DNA of 64,000 nt, taken from Lepas anatifera (Eukaryota > Arthropoda > Thecostraca > Lepadidae). The translations under genes and the position numbers were made by a program. Numbering within the stretch: position 1 is the stretch's first letter; every line of letters begins with the position of its first letter. The stretch lies in the NCBI GenBank assembly GCA_034440635.1, contig JAOTON010002088.1, forward strand, positions 310,001-374,000, read 5' to 3'. A model generated the notes under the pieces. The model was not told the origin of the DNA. It worked only from the letters and a program-made list of their open reading frames with translations, and made no database searches. Positions 1-10,401 of the stretch are shown here, piece after piece.

Positions 1-720
1 ACATCTGAAAAAGTAAAGATAGAGAAAAACGACTTGAACTACATGAATCCTCGCAGCAAGCCGAATCGAATGATACATAATTTGACCTTGCTAGGTCAAA
101 TCAAGGATTTGACCTGACCTGAGGTCAGGTCAGGGTTAAATTATATAAAATGCATATCATTAGAACCGCAAAGCCAAAGCGAAACTAATGCAGCTAAAAT
201 AAACGCTCTATCACTATCCGTTACTGAGTTATACAATAAAAACCATTTTTCCCATGTATTTCCAATGGAGAGGTCATGCCTCGTACCTGACCTTAGGTCA
301 TCGATATCAAAAATACCGGAACATATTTTAGAGAACTATGTGGGCCTATTATGTGATATGAGTTTCAACTGGATAAGTTCACCCTGCTCCGACTTATGCT
401 GTCTTAAACTTTGAGGTCAGGTCACTTGACCTGTACTGGTGACCTGACCTAAGGTGACCTAACCTTAAAATTTTCACAGAAGTTGTAAAAAGATGAGGGA
501 AAAGGTATGCCAAGTACGGTGGCGCTACGCGCCGCCGTTTTTCTGCTACCCCCGAAAAACCCGAGGGGAGGGGCGGGTACCCGCCCCCGTCAATGCGCGT
601 GTTAAGTATTGTACTCAGTGTTACTGCTGCCTCAAAGTGAAGCATGTGGGAGACAATGAAGCTAGACGTTTTCCTTCGACTGAAAGCTTAGAAATTATGG
701 ATTTTCTGAATTGAGTCTAA
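1..720 (+). repeat. AGGTCA-rich dispersed repeat, copy 1
   Basis: The stretch is packed with AGGTCA/TGACCT half-sites (about 100-140, 290-300, 412-465). It shares collinear segments with 59.6-60.5 kb: a 'cccatg..tttccaatgg.gaggtc' block at 251-275, a 'ccgga' block near 315, and a 'tttctgcta.cccgaaaaacc' block near 540-560. The same segments occur inverted at about 3.65-3.75 kb. A G/C-rich box with GGGCGGGTACCCGCCCCC follows at 573-594. No open reading frame looks coding. The family is unidentified and could be a non-autonomous transposon. Confidence 0.6.
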
Positions 721-1254
721 GATTTAAACGTTCCATACATATAGGTAAAGCTTTCTTTTATCGGAGGGGAAAATTGTGATCAGTGTTTTGCACAGATTTA
801 TCTTGACATCAAAAAAGTGTAAGGATAAATTTGTCCGGATAAATTTGTCAACATAAATTACACGTTGTGCAAGTGATGTCGCGATAAATGCCAGAAACCT
901 GTATGTATGATGAACTGAAGACGACATGAATCACAGTGGTAAGACGGAAGCAGCATGAATCAGGGCAGCAATGCTGAGCCGGGGGGCAACACATGTATTG
1001 GGGTGCTCAAATCATGATTGGGGGTGGTTGCACACCCCAAATAGATAAAAATCACCCCTGGCTGACGCTAAAACAGTAAAAGCACGGCAGCAGCAGTCTG
1101 CCATTTACTCGGTTTGGGAAATTCCTCCAATAGGCAAACAGATAACAGTTAGACGATATTGGGCTGCTGTTTGCTTTCTGGAAGAATGTTAGAGATTCCT
1201 GCTGACAGATTGTGCTGACAGCAGGGCCTAAGTTTGACCGGTTTTGGGGGCCAT
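721..1254. other. no gene recognised
   Basis: Ordinary A/T-rich sequence with no recognisable coding, RNA or transposon signal. It leads into degenerate copies of the GGCGGCAGTGAT satellite. Confidence 0.5.
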
Positions 1255-1640
1255 GGTTGGATAAATCTCCTTGGTAGTGATAAACCAGGGGTGGCAGTGA
1301 TCAGACGGAGGCGGCAGTGAGGATTGGAAGGAGGAAGTGTCTAACCAGGGGCCGCTCATATATGGGTTAATTTAAAACAGGGAGCTAGGAGTGGCATGAA
1401 TCAGGGCAGCAATGATTAATTAGGGCGGCAGTGATGAACCAGGGGAGACAGTAATAAGCCAGTGGGCAGCAGTGATGAACCAGGGGCGGCAGCGATAATT
1501 CGGGGCAGCGCGGATTTGGGTCAAAATATGCCGGGGACAGCATCGAAGAGCCAGAGGCGGCATGCATCAGGGCAGCAGTGATGAACCAGGGGCGGTAGTG
1601 ATCAGTCGGGAGACGGTCTATCATCCAATATAAGGTTTTA
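1255..1640 (+). repeat. degenerate outlying copies of the GGCGGCAG satellite
   Basis: Irregular copies of 'aaccaggggcggcagtgat' occur here (for example near 1285, 1437, 1477 and 1575), separated by diverged spacers. They are evidently related to the regular array at 2.0-3.3 kb. Confidence 0.6.
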
Positions 1641-2024
1641 GGACGCGCCGTCATCTAGGGTCATACGGCGCCCATAACACGAAATAACATACGTAAATAG
1701 AACATTTCCGCACGAGACTCAACAAGTCAGCTGGGAAAACAGATCAGGTTGTGAAAATTGTATCAGAAAATTATATAAAACATGTAGAAAAAGAAATACA
1801 AAGACTATAAAAATCACATAGACAATTTCACACGACAGACTAGGGTCAGCGAATAGGTAACATGAAACTCGACGTCATGTAAAACATGAAAGACTACTAG
1901 TATGAATGTATGAAATTAAAACTCACGCTCCTCAGATATGACATGATGCTAGTGATATCCACAGAAGGATGCTATCCCAGAACGCTCACTGCCCAGATAT
2001 CCCCAGGATGCTCACTGCTCCGGG

Positions 2025-3320
2025 AGACGTTAGCGATGAACCAGGGGCGGCATTGATCTGCCAGGGGCGGCAGTGATCCGCCAGGGGGCGGCAGTGATCA
2101 GGCAGGGGCAGCAGTGATCAGTCAGGGGGCGGCAGTTATCAGCCAAGCGGCGGCAGTTATCAGTCCGGGGGCGGTAGTGATCAGCCAGAGGGCGGCAGTG
2201 ATCAGCTAAGGGGCGGAAGTGATCAGTCAGGGAGCGGCAATGATCAGCCAGGGCGGCAGTTATCAGTCAGAGGGTGGTAGTGATCAGCTAGGGGCGGCAG
2301 TAATAAGATAGGGGCGGCAGTGATCGGCCAGGGGCGGCAGTTATCAGCCATGGGCGGTAGTGATCAGCCAGGTGCGGCAGACATCAGCCAGGGGGCGGCA
2401 GTGATCAGCCATGGGCAGCAGTATTAGCCAGGGGCGGCAGTTATCAGTCAGGAGGCGGCAGTTATCAGTCAGGGGGCGGCAGTGATTTGCCAGGGGGCGG
2501 CAGTGATCAGCCATGGGCGGAAGTTAGCAGCCAAGGGGCAGCAACTATCAGTCAAGGGGCGGTAGTGATCAGCCAGGTGCGGCAGTTATCAGCCAAGCGG
2601 CGGCAGTTATCAGTCAGGAGGCGGTAGTGATCAGCCAGGGGCGGCAGTGATCAGCCATGGGCAGCAGTTATCAGCCAGGGGGTGGCAGTTATCAGCCAGG
2701 AGGCGGCTTTTATCAGTCAGGGAGCGGCAGTGATCAGCCAGAGGCGGCAGTTATCAGTCAAGGGCCGGACGTTATCAGTCAATGGGCGGCAGTGATCAAT
2801 CAGGGGCGGGAGTTACCAGCCAGAGGCGGCAGTGATCAGCCATGGGCAGCAGTTATCAGCCAGGGGCGGGAGTTATCAGTCAGGGGGCGGCAGTTACCAG
2901 TCAGGGGCGGCAGTGATCCGCCAGGGGGCGGCAATGTTCAGCCAGGGGCGGAAGTTAGCAGCTAAGGGGCAGTAGCATCAGTCAGGGGGCGGTGGAGATC
3001 AGCCAGGGGTGGCATTTATCAGCCCGTGGGTGGCAGTTATCAATCCGCCAGGGCGGCAGTTATCGATCTGCCAGGTGCGGCAGTGATCAGCCAGGGGCGG
3101 CAGTTATCAGCCAGGGGTGGCAGTAATCAGCGAAGGGGCGGCAGTTTTCAGTTAGGGGGCGGCAGTGATCAGCCAGGGGCGGCAGTTATCAGCCAGGGGG
3201 CAGCAGTTGTCAATCAGCCAGGGGCGGCAGTATCAGCCAGGGGGTGGTAGCAATCAGTCAGGGGCGGCGGTTATCTGCCAGGGGCGGCAGTGATTAGGCG
3301 GGGGGCGGCAGTGATGTGGT
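2025..3320 (+). repeat. about 21-bp minisatellite, GGCGGCAGTGATCAGCCAGGG
   Basis: About 60 imperfect head-to-tail copies of a 20-22 bp unit built on GGCGGCAG(T/T)(G/T)ATCAG(C/T)CAGGG. The usual unit length is a multiple of three, so frames read as Gly-Gly-Ser-(Asp/Tyr)-Gln-Pro-Gly over short stretches (for example 2657-2965). Length variants break every frame, so I do not call a protein. Inverted copies of the AGGTCA repeat lie on both sides. Confidence 0.85.
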
Positions 3321-3489
3321 GTCACAAATCATCAAATCATGGAGAAAGTGATAAGCCAGGCGGCATTGATAAGCTAGAGGTGGAACCAATCGGGGTTCAT
3401 CCGGTACGGGGAAACTTGCCTGGAGCGGCACGAATCAGGGCGGCAGTGATAAAATAGGATGGCACTGTTCAGGGCAGCGGTGATCGTCA

Positions 3490-4590
3490 TTTTTACATCT
3501 TTCCTGAAAAATTTTAGCTCAAGGTCATATCAGGTCAGGTCACCAAACCAGGTGAAGTGATCTTACCTCAACAAATGTTTAGGACCGCATAACTAAAGGA
3601 AGGGTAAATCGATCAAGTTGAAACTCATATAACATAATGGGCCCACCAGGAGCTACAACATTTGTTCCGGGATTTTGGATATTGGTGACCTAAGATCATG
3701 TGCAGAGCATGACCTCCCCATTGTCAATACATGGGAAAAATCACGAAATGAGCTTTTCTCAGTAAGTATGGATGGAATCAACTTCAAACATCGGTTACGA
3801 CCTGCTCTTAGCCCATTTCTGAAGAAGATGCCAAACATTTTGACTTGTGACCTTTAAAGGTCACCTGAGGTCAAACAAGCATTTTTTGGTGTTTTACTCT
3901 ATAAATTTTGAATAAACAAAGATGGAACTTTTATTTTGTCGCCGAAGTGTTTGTATAGTCACTGCAAGTCAAATGATATACATCATGACTATACCAGGTC
4001 AAGTTGGGTCAGACCGTTGACCTAGGTCAGGTCATATTCTTAAATTTGACCTGGCATAACAATATTATATATAATTCTATTCGTATTGACGAGAGGATTG
4101 CAATGGTGCATCAACTATGGCTGCATCTTGTTTGGTTTGGAAGTTATTAGCGAAAAAAGAAACGCCCTTATGCATGGATGGCTATGGACATTCCCAAGAA
4201 TATGCCCAATATTCAGTGACCTGTAGCTCCCTATGGTTTGACCTGACACGAAAATGAATGGCACTGCAATGAAAGAGCAACTCAAGAGCTTTCGGATGAT
4301 GTTAGAAAAATACTTCTAACTATCATAGTTTTTGAGATATATGAGGTTTTCTTATTACACCTCATATTAGCGATTTTGACCTATTTTGACCTCTGGTGAC
4401 CTTGATATTGACCTGACAAGAAAAATGACTGAAGTATTTTCGATACTATTTTTGAAGAGCTTTCGATTGCCGTTTTGTACTTTTTCCTAGCTCTCTTAGT
4501 TTTTGAGATCGTGGGGGTCTTTTTAGCCCCCCCCACCAGGGCGAAGGTGGCTCGTACCCGCCACCGGGGCAAGGGTTAAGACGAAACACG
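3490..4590 (-). repeat. AGGTCA-rich dispersed repeat, inverted copy
   Basis: Half-site clusters occur at 3520-3560, 3835-3875, 3995-4035 and 4375-4420. The segment around 3667-3740 is the reverse complement of 250-330, so this copy is inverted relative to copy 1. Two related blocks containing 'gagctttcg' and 'agtttttgagat' (about 4285-4345 and 4457-4512) show internal duplication. It ends in a C/G-rich box with 'gtacccgccaccgggg' (4554-4569). No coding sequence was seen. Confidence 0.55.
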
Positions 4591-4939
4591 AAGCTTTGAA
4601 TATCTTTTGAAATCAAGACGCAAACATAATACCGGTAGCCTCGAGGATAGCTGAAGCCTGCGAGCATAAGCCAGTATGAAACCAGCTGGTGTCCTGTCAA
4701 GCCCTAGCATTTTCCAAGACCGTCATTTAGCCGGCACCCAGCATGAACACCCTGCAGCTCTCGCCGATTCAATCCCAAGCTTGCAATCCACTCCTCGGCT
4801 TGTGCACGGCCAGGACCCTGCACAGACCCAGCATAACAGCGATGGCCCAGCAGTGAGCGGTCTGGGGCCAGGCACGACACCCCTAGGATAACCCCTACCC
4901 AGCCGGTACCCGGCTAACGCCCAACAGGTACCGAGCGAG

Positions 4940-5188
4940 CATACGCGGATCCAGGATTGCCGATCGGGGGGCACCTTCCCGGGGGGCCGCCATCCGGACC
5001 AGAGGGGCGCCACTTTTGGCCGGTAAAACCTATCAGGTGGGCGCCAAATCCTATCGGTGGGAGCCGATTTTCGCATCCTGGGGGAGGGGGTGGGAAGCGA
5101 AATTTCAGGAGGGCGCCGTCGACCTTTCAGGGGGCGCCAAGGGTCATCGGGGCACGTGCCCCCTTTACCCCCCCTGGATCTGCCTATG
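4940..5188 (+). mobile_element. hAT-like MITE, family A, copy 1
   Basis: The ends are inverted: CATACGCGGATCCAGG at the left and, read inward from the right, CATAGGCAGATCCAGG. They are flanked by a near-perfect 8-bp target-site duplication, CGAGCGAG (4932-4939) and CGAGCGAA (5189-5196). The 249-bp interior is G/C-rich and shares 'aaaacctatcaggtgggcgc' with copies at 16.5 and 50.3 kb. It encodes no transposase. An 8-bp duplication with CA-starting ends suggests the hAT superfamily, which is an inference. Confidence 0.8.
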
Positions 5189-5259
5189 CGAGCGAAGCCT
5201 TCTGCTGGGACCCCGCTATGCTCCCAGCTAAAATAGATTCCGTAGTCCGCCCGGCCCAC

Positions 5260-5330
5260 CTCAGGCACCCACTGGCGGATCCAGGGGGAGGGGGGGCATT
5301 TGGCCCCCAGAAGCTCCCAATTTTCGTCAA
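5260..5330 (+). mobile_element. one-ended fragment of a GGCGGATCCAGG element
   Basis: CACTGGCGGATCCAGG followed by a G-run and 'ggcatttggccccc' resembles the start of the element at 11820. No matching right end or duplication could be found, so this looks truncated. Confidence 0.35.
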
Positions 5331-5719
5331 TTTTTTTCAGATTTCTAAAAAAAATTGTTACGATTCTGGAGCCCGTTGCCGCCACCAATTGGCCTGGACC
5401 CAGTCTTGCAGGCATCCCAGCTCACACGCGGCAAAAGGACCGACCGGGCCCGAAACGCCCTCCCCCTGAATGCACCCCTGGCTGAGAGCGCTGAAAGTCT
5501 ATCAGAAGCAGACAGTACCGCGGATGTCACTGTTGTATGCGCTGAAGCTCGATGAGAAGTTTGGAAGTTAACGCAGATAGCGCTGCTGTGTACATCGACA
5601 GGCAAGATTTAGTGCTATAGATGGCGCTGTACTCTTAACGCTGGGTCGGGCACTTTTTACAGCATGTCAAGTTATGGCTTTGCAGACTGCGGAGCTTTGG
5701 GCCCAGCAACCCTGCCTTC

Positions 5720-6031
5720 CATAGGCAGATCCAGGGGGGCAAAGGAGGTATGTGTCCCCCCCATCGATCCTCGGCGCCCTCTGAAATGGTCCCGGCGCCC
5801 CCTGAAATGGTCATGGCCCCCTGCAATGGTCACGGCGCCCTCCTGGAAGGTCGATGGCGCCCCCTGAAATGTCGGCCCCCCAGGATGCAAAAATCAGCGG
5901 CCACCGATAGGATTTGTTGCCCACCTGATATATTTTGCCGGTGAAAGGTGGTGCCCTCCTGGTCCGGTGGCGCCCGCCCCCCGGCCCCCGGGAAGGTGCC
6001 GCCCTGATCGGCAGTCCTGGATCCGCCTGTG
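5720..6031 (-). mobile_element. hAT-like MITE, family A, copy 2
   Basis: Left end CATAGGCAGATCCAGG and right end CCTGGATCCGCCTGTG are inverted. The 8-bp flanks CTGCCTTC (5712-5719) and CTGCCTGC (6032-6039) match at 7 of 8 positions. Orientation is opposite to the copy at 4940: the inner 'gactgccgatcagggcggcacc' block reads from the right end. At 312 bp it is longer than its relatives because of repeated 'ccctgaaatggtc' segments. Confidence 0.78.
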
Positions 6032-6524
6032 CTGCCTGCGACCTAGAAAGGAATTATTATGGAAAGTGGTACCACTTCTGAAGATAATACATTTCCAAGC
6101 ATCCCCGAATGTTTTGAACGGTGTGACTGAACAAATCTGTGCAATGTGGGGCGGACGCAGACCCGAGTTTTGATGGGTGGCACCTATGTCTGCCTCTTCT
6201 CCTGGGGGGGGGGGACGTGCGATTTGGATGCTCGACAGACCAGGGGCGCAACTTTATGTTTTCGATTGGGGGCACCCGGCTCGAAACAGGGCCCGTACAT
6301 GATGGGGGGCCCGTATTTTTTTAATGAAAATGTGACAAAAAACCGTACCTTCGACCGTTTTTTTGTCGAAAAATGACTACAAAGTTTAAATCACAATTTT
6401 TAGCGCGCTATTCGTCACTGTTCATGATTTGCACTATTTAGCCCAAAAAGCAGTCAGAAGACCCAATCTTTTGAACGAGCTGCCAAAGTATGTAAGGATA
6501 TTGCACAAGTAGGTGTCTACTTAC

Positions 6525-6640
6525 CGTCTTCGTCGTCCACGCGGGTGCTCTTCTCCGGAGGTACAACGGGATCAGCCCCGGACCACGCAGAAGGGATGGA
6601 TGCTGGAGGGCCTTTTAGCACACGAGATCCGGCTGGTGGC
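6525..6640 (-). CDS. possible orphan exon, unrecognised
   Basis: Read on the minus strand, a pyrimidine-rich tract leads to CAG at 6641-6643. About 116 nt then stay open in one frame and end at an excellent donor, GACG|GTAAGT (donor GT at 6523-6524). The translation is Pro/Ser-rich and ends in a charged segment, EKSTRVDDEDG. I recognise no family and found no partner exon nearby, and the downstream flank is A/T-rich and intron-like. It could be a real exon of a gene extending beyond the window, or chance. Confidence is low. Confidence 0.2.
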
Positions 6641-7549
6641 CTGGCCGAGGAAGGCAACGATCAGGAAAAGAAGGATTGGAATTAAAACCTTACTTTACCG
6701 TTTTGCTGGAAACTATATACATTGCACTTTTCCGAGTTAGTTTTAAATTGGGGTTTTAATTTTTTCCGGTCGATAGAAGAAGGTAGCTTGCATAGTACCA
6801 AAAATAGTAGTGATATGAACTACTTTAAGTGGACGCGTACATTGCTAGAGATTAAATGCAAATATGATCGGGGTCATTTTATAACAGTTTGCAAAATTAG
6901 CAAGACGATTCTAGATTCATAGGTTACCTGAAAAATGAAGAAAGTTTGGGTAGTTCTGACAGAGCAGCCTCTCGGTCTTGAATGTTCTTTGTTTTACGCT
7001 TTTGTGCACCCGACATATGTTTATACTGTCCAACCATTTTAACATTCACACCTGGAACGAAATCGCATTATCACGAATAATTTGATACAAATGGAAGGTA
7101 GAGATTGAAGTGCGAAATTCCTTTATCAGCAGGGAAATCGAACCTACTGATATTTATGTTACATGATCAAAACACCTTTTTCTAATCCATTCACCTTGCC
7201 AGTTCAATGACATTTTACAACACTGGGTACCGGTCAAGGGGTACTATGAATAGGTGGTACTGCCTATTTCCCTTTACAATCCTCATATGGGATCAGTACA
7301 GAAGGAATGGGAGGTCTAAAATTTATCACGCCCCATCCAGCTCTCCTCGAATGTTCCAGGATTCATGGAACCGGCCACACGTTGCCCGAGAAAACCATGG
7401 GGCCCGCAAGCATGGCAGGGAGCCGGTTTCGGCAACAGGGAGCACGGATACACCTCTTGGGGCACGAAACTGCTAAAAATAAGGAAATCCTGCAAATACG
7501 CGACTAACACAACAGCTTCAGTTTCTGCACGATATTCTGAGACCACAAG
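6641..7549. other. no gene recognised
   Basis: Mostly A/T-rich sequence with no conserved coding or RNA signal. Short open frames here have no recognisable domains. Confidence 0.5.
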
Positions 7550-8037
7550 GGGCGAGGACAGACTACAGAGGGCCTGAGCACACCAAAGGGGCCTGGCAGA
7601 CCACAGGAACCCAGAAAACCATAGGATCCCGGTAAGCCCACAAGAAGCCCGAGCAGACCACACACAGCCAGCAATTTGGCTGGGCTCTGCCCGATGTATG
7701 CTGGGCTTTGACTGGGCAGAGCCCGAGTACATGGGCTCAGCCCAGGTCCGGCTCCGCTCCGCCTGGGCAGAGCCCATGGTCAAGCAAGACCGGGCTCTAC
7801 CGCTCGGGCAAGTTGTCATCCCCCGACCTAATGTCGGGCTCAGCCCGAGTCTATGTGGCTCAGCTATGAGTCTTATGGCTTGGGCAGAGCCCGGCCCAGC
7901 CCGCTCTGGGCCCGGTCGGTATTGCTGGCTGGGCAGCGGGCCCGGGCAGACCACACGGGCTTGGACAGATGAAAGGACCCGGGCAGACCACAGGGACCCG
8001 AGCAGAACACAGGAGCCGGGCTAACCACAGGGGAGCC
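7550..8037 (+). repeat. GGGCCC-type satellite with GGGCTC palindromes
   Basis: Degenerate copies of an about 20-bp unit 'cagaccacaggggcccggg' occupy both ends. Between about 7675 and 7935 the sequence is dominated by GGGCTCTGCCC and its complement GGGCAGAGCCC, plus GGGCTCAGCCC, so several short hairpins can form. There is no credible reading frame. Confidence 0.65.
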
Positions 8038-8326
8038 CCAGTCTGCAAAGTATGGCAGCAAACCCGACGAGTCCGCACCAGCCTTGTAGATTTTTCGCAC
8101 CACCAGCAGCCTAAAATTCACACCAAACACTGGTGAGAAATTTCACTGACCCGGAAATTTTTATGTTTTTACCAGTTTCTCCCTTATCAGAACTCTGTGG
8201 GTGTTTGATTTGAGCTCCCTCGCACCAGACGGCAAAAGTGGGCATTTGTTTGCTCCAAAGTTCGCACCACCTGAAGGATGTCCGCACCACGAGATCTCGT
8301 CGAAAGTGCCATATTTTGCAGACTGG
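8038..8326 (+). mobile_element. hAT-like MITE, family B, copy 1
   Basis: Starts CCAGTCTGCAAAGTATGGCA and ends with the inverse, TGCCATATTTTGCAGACTGG. Flanks GGGGAGCC and GAGGGGCC match at 6 of 8 bases. The interior has several GCACCA motifs in each orientation near the ends, which could be subterminal transposase-binding repeats. Two better-preserved relatives are at 14015 and 14376. It has inserted in the GGGCCC satellite. Confidence 0.75.
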
Positions 8327-8690
8327 GAGGGGCCCGGGCAAACCAAAGAGGGCCCGCGCAGACAAAAGGGGCCCGGACGCACAAAAGGGGGCCCGCAGAG
8401 GCCACACAGAGGCCCGGACGGACCAAAAGAGTTCCGGGAAAACCACAGGAGGCCCGGGCCGACCACAAGGGGCTCGATCAGACCAAAAATGAGCACTAGC
8501 AGACAAAAAGTCCGTGCAGACCACAGGGGCCGGGGCAGACCACAGGGGCCCGGGCAGACCATAGGGGCCGAGGAAGACCACAAGGACCCCGGGCAGACCA
8601 CAAGGGGATCGAGCGGAGCACAAGGGGGCCCGGGCAGGCCACAGGGGGCCCGGTCAGACCAATACGGACCCGGGATACCACAGGTGCCCG
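8327..8690 (+). repeat. GGGCCC-type satellite, second block
   Basis: Continuation of the about 20-bp 'gcagaccacagggggcccgg' repeat on the far side of the family B MITE. Copies have drifted and carry several 'aaaag' interruptions. Confidence 0.75.
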
Positions 8691-9297
8691 CATGGCAAGC
8701 ATGACAGAGGCTGGTTACAGTTACACGAACCGCATCCATGGCAGGCCCGTCTGCATCCACAGGGTATTAACTACTGGGAGTAGGGACCCGGCTGCGGCCA
8801 CCAGGGGGGGGGGCAAATGGGGTGGCCACCAGGGGAGGGGCGAATGGGGCAGCCACCCCTTAAGCCCAAGAGCCTCTGAGGACGAAATGCCGCCCCCAAA
8901 CCCTTCCCTCCCCCAGGATACGACGATTGGTCGCCCTTTGGGTGAAAAGTGCGCCCTTCGGGTGGCCAAGTGCCACCCTGCCCCCTGAGGCTTTGCCTCT
9001 CCCCCTCCCCTTACCCAAATTCTAGATACGTCACTGGCGGCCAGAGGGGGCACAAGATTCTCCAAGTCTTGGTATTTAGCCATCAGGGGAGCCGGACAGG
9101 GGATCATCACTCCTTAGGGATTTAGCCCGACAGCAGCTAATAGCAAACAATCACTTCACTTGCCATTCAACACCGCGCATCGGAGCACGATTTGGATTGA
9201 CACGAAAAGCCCAATTGTAAAATCCAAATCAGAGCCTAACGAAACTTTTCCAGAGTAGACACAAGCCGATTGAATCATAAGCATGCCAATTTTACTG
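8691..9297. other. G/C-rich non-coding stretch, possible one-ended element
   Basis: Contains two 'ggccaccaggggagggg' type copies at about 8795-8845 and an end-like sequence, 'ttctagatacgtcactgg', at 9021-9038, typical in form of a transposon terminus. No matching other end was found. The rest is unremarkable. Confidence 0.35.
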
Positions 9298-9301
9298 TTA
9301 A

Positions 9302-9748
9302 AGGGAATGTGGCACCTTGGTCGAATCCTGGAATTTAGTGTAATTAGGCGTACTTTTAGTAAATAATAATGAAACCACTCATGATTTCTCTGAAAATGTA
9401 CAATAAGCTCAATATTTGGTTTTAAAAATACTCCTCTAGAAAAAGAAATAAATATCAGACTGTGGATGATGTCACGATATGGCAGCCACTACCATACTTG
9501 AAACGCTTCAATGGCTTCGATTGGCTGATGCTCATCGTGACGTCAGCATTTGTCGTCACACCAGTAGCTCACAACAATGGCCGCCGGCGACGGGGGCTGA
9601 GGGGGGCTGGCGTCAGGTAGGTTTTAGCTTTTTTCTACGGAAATATCGAGTTCCAAGACAAATGAAATATGGAGTACCGGGTTTTCCGACCTGCTTTACA
9701 ACTTGGCTATCTCAGTTAAAATCACGTTGTGAAGGTGCCACATTCCCT
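9302..9748 (+). mobile_element. TTAA-flanked MITE, copy 1
   Basis: Both ends carry the inverted sequence AGGGAATGTGGCACCTT, and both are flanked by TTAA (9298-9301 and 9749-9752). The 447-bp interior contains no transposase. A second copy, inverted, is at 40800-41269 and shares nearly all of the right-hand 290 bp. TTAA flanks with ends of this type are a hallmark of piggyBac-related elements, so that assignment is inferred. Confidence 0.8.
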
Positions 9749-9752
9749 TTAA

Positions 9753-10230
9753 AAGCAAACTTTGTGCAAATCACTCGCTTCGGCGAATACGACAAGAGAG
9801 CCACGACCATGCCTTAGCTTCCTTCGCGCTGTGCTGAGAAGCCTGGGAAATTAAGAGGCTACCAAGGCAATAGAGTAATTATGAGTAGAGTAATGACACA
9901 CAAATTTAAGAGTCTCAAATTTGTATGTATTTAAAATTCCACTAGAACTAACAAAAATGGAACACTTCATGCATATTTCTGACAAAAATGCCTAGAAATA
10001 TATCAATGAAGAAAACTAGTGCTGACGGAGAGATGCCAAAATAACAAGCATGCCAATTTATTAAACCAGTACTTATCGGAAGAAGCCCGGCTGCGCACGG
10101 TGGGGGTGGTGAACTACCGGGGTCGTAAGCAAGGCAAGGAACCCGGTTAGAGCCAGAGGAGGCCTGGGTAGCCCAGAGGGAGCCTGAAATTATAGCACGG
10201 GTTCCTGGATACAGCGAAGTGGGAGGAGTG
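9753..10230. other. no gene recognised
   Basis: Unique-looking sequence with no coding or RNA signal, passing into G-rich repeat copies after about 10080. Confidence 0.45.
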
Positions 10231-10234
10231 GAGT

Positions 10235-10401
10235 CAGGGGCGGATTCAGGCCGATGGTGGGGGAGGGGGCAACGGGGCCCCAAATCGTGAAAAACTCATG
10301 GTTTTTGTTTGAAGAACATCCTAAAAAAATCGGAAAAAATCGGGGGATTTGGGGGATTGCCCTGTTTGCCCACCCCCTGGATCTGCTGGTGCTGTGGTTC
10401 C
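10235..10401 (+). mobile_element. probable MITE related to family A
   Basis: The left end CAGGGGCGGATTCAGG and the right end CCCTGGATCTGCTGGTG are imperfect inverted repeats similar to the family A ends. No clear 8-bp duplication remains, so the exact borders are uncertain. Confidence 0.45.

Noticed and set aside
2657..3250. Gly-Ser-Tyr-Gln-Pro repeat frames, reminiscent of a structural protein
   Set aside because: The unit length varies between 20 and 22 bp, so the frame is lost every few units; no signal peptide or splice sites.
4723..5415. 230-codon minus-strand frame
   Set aside because: It spans a whole family A MITE and its flanks, with no domain; G/C-rich sequence lacks stops by composition.
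8111..8760. Cys/Pro/Gly-rich frames of 170-199 codons
   Set aside because: They are readings of the GGGCCC satellite and an inserted MITE.
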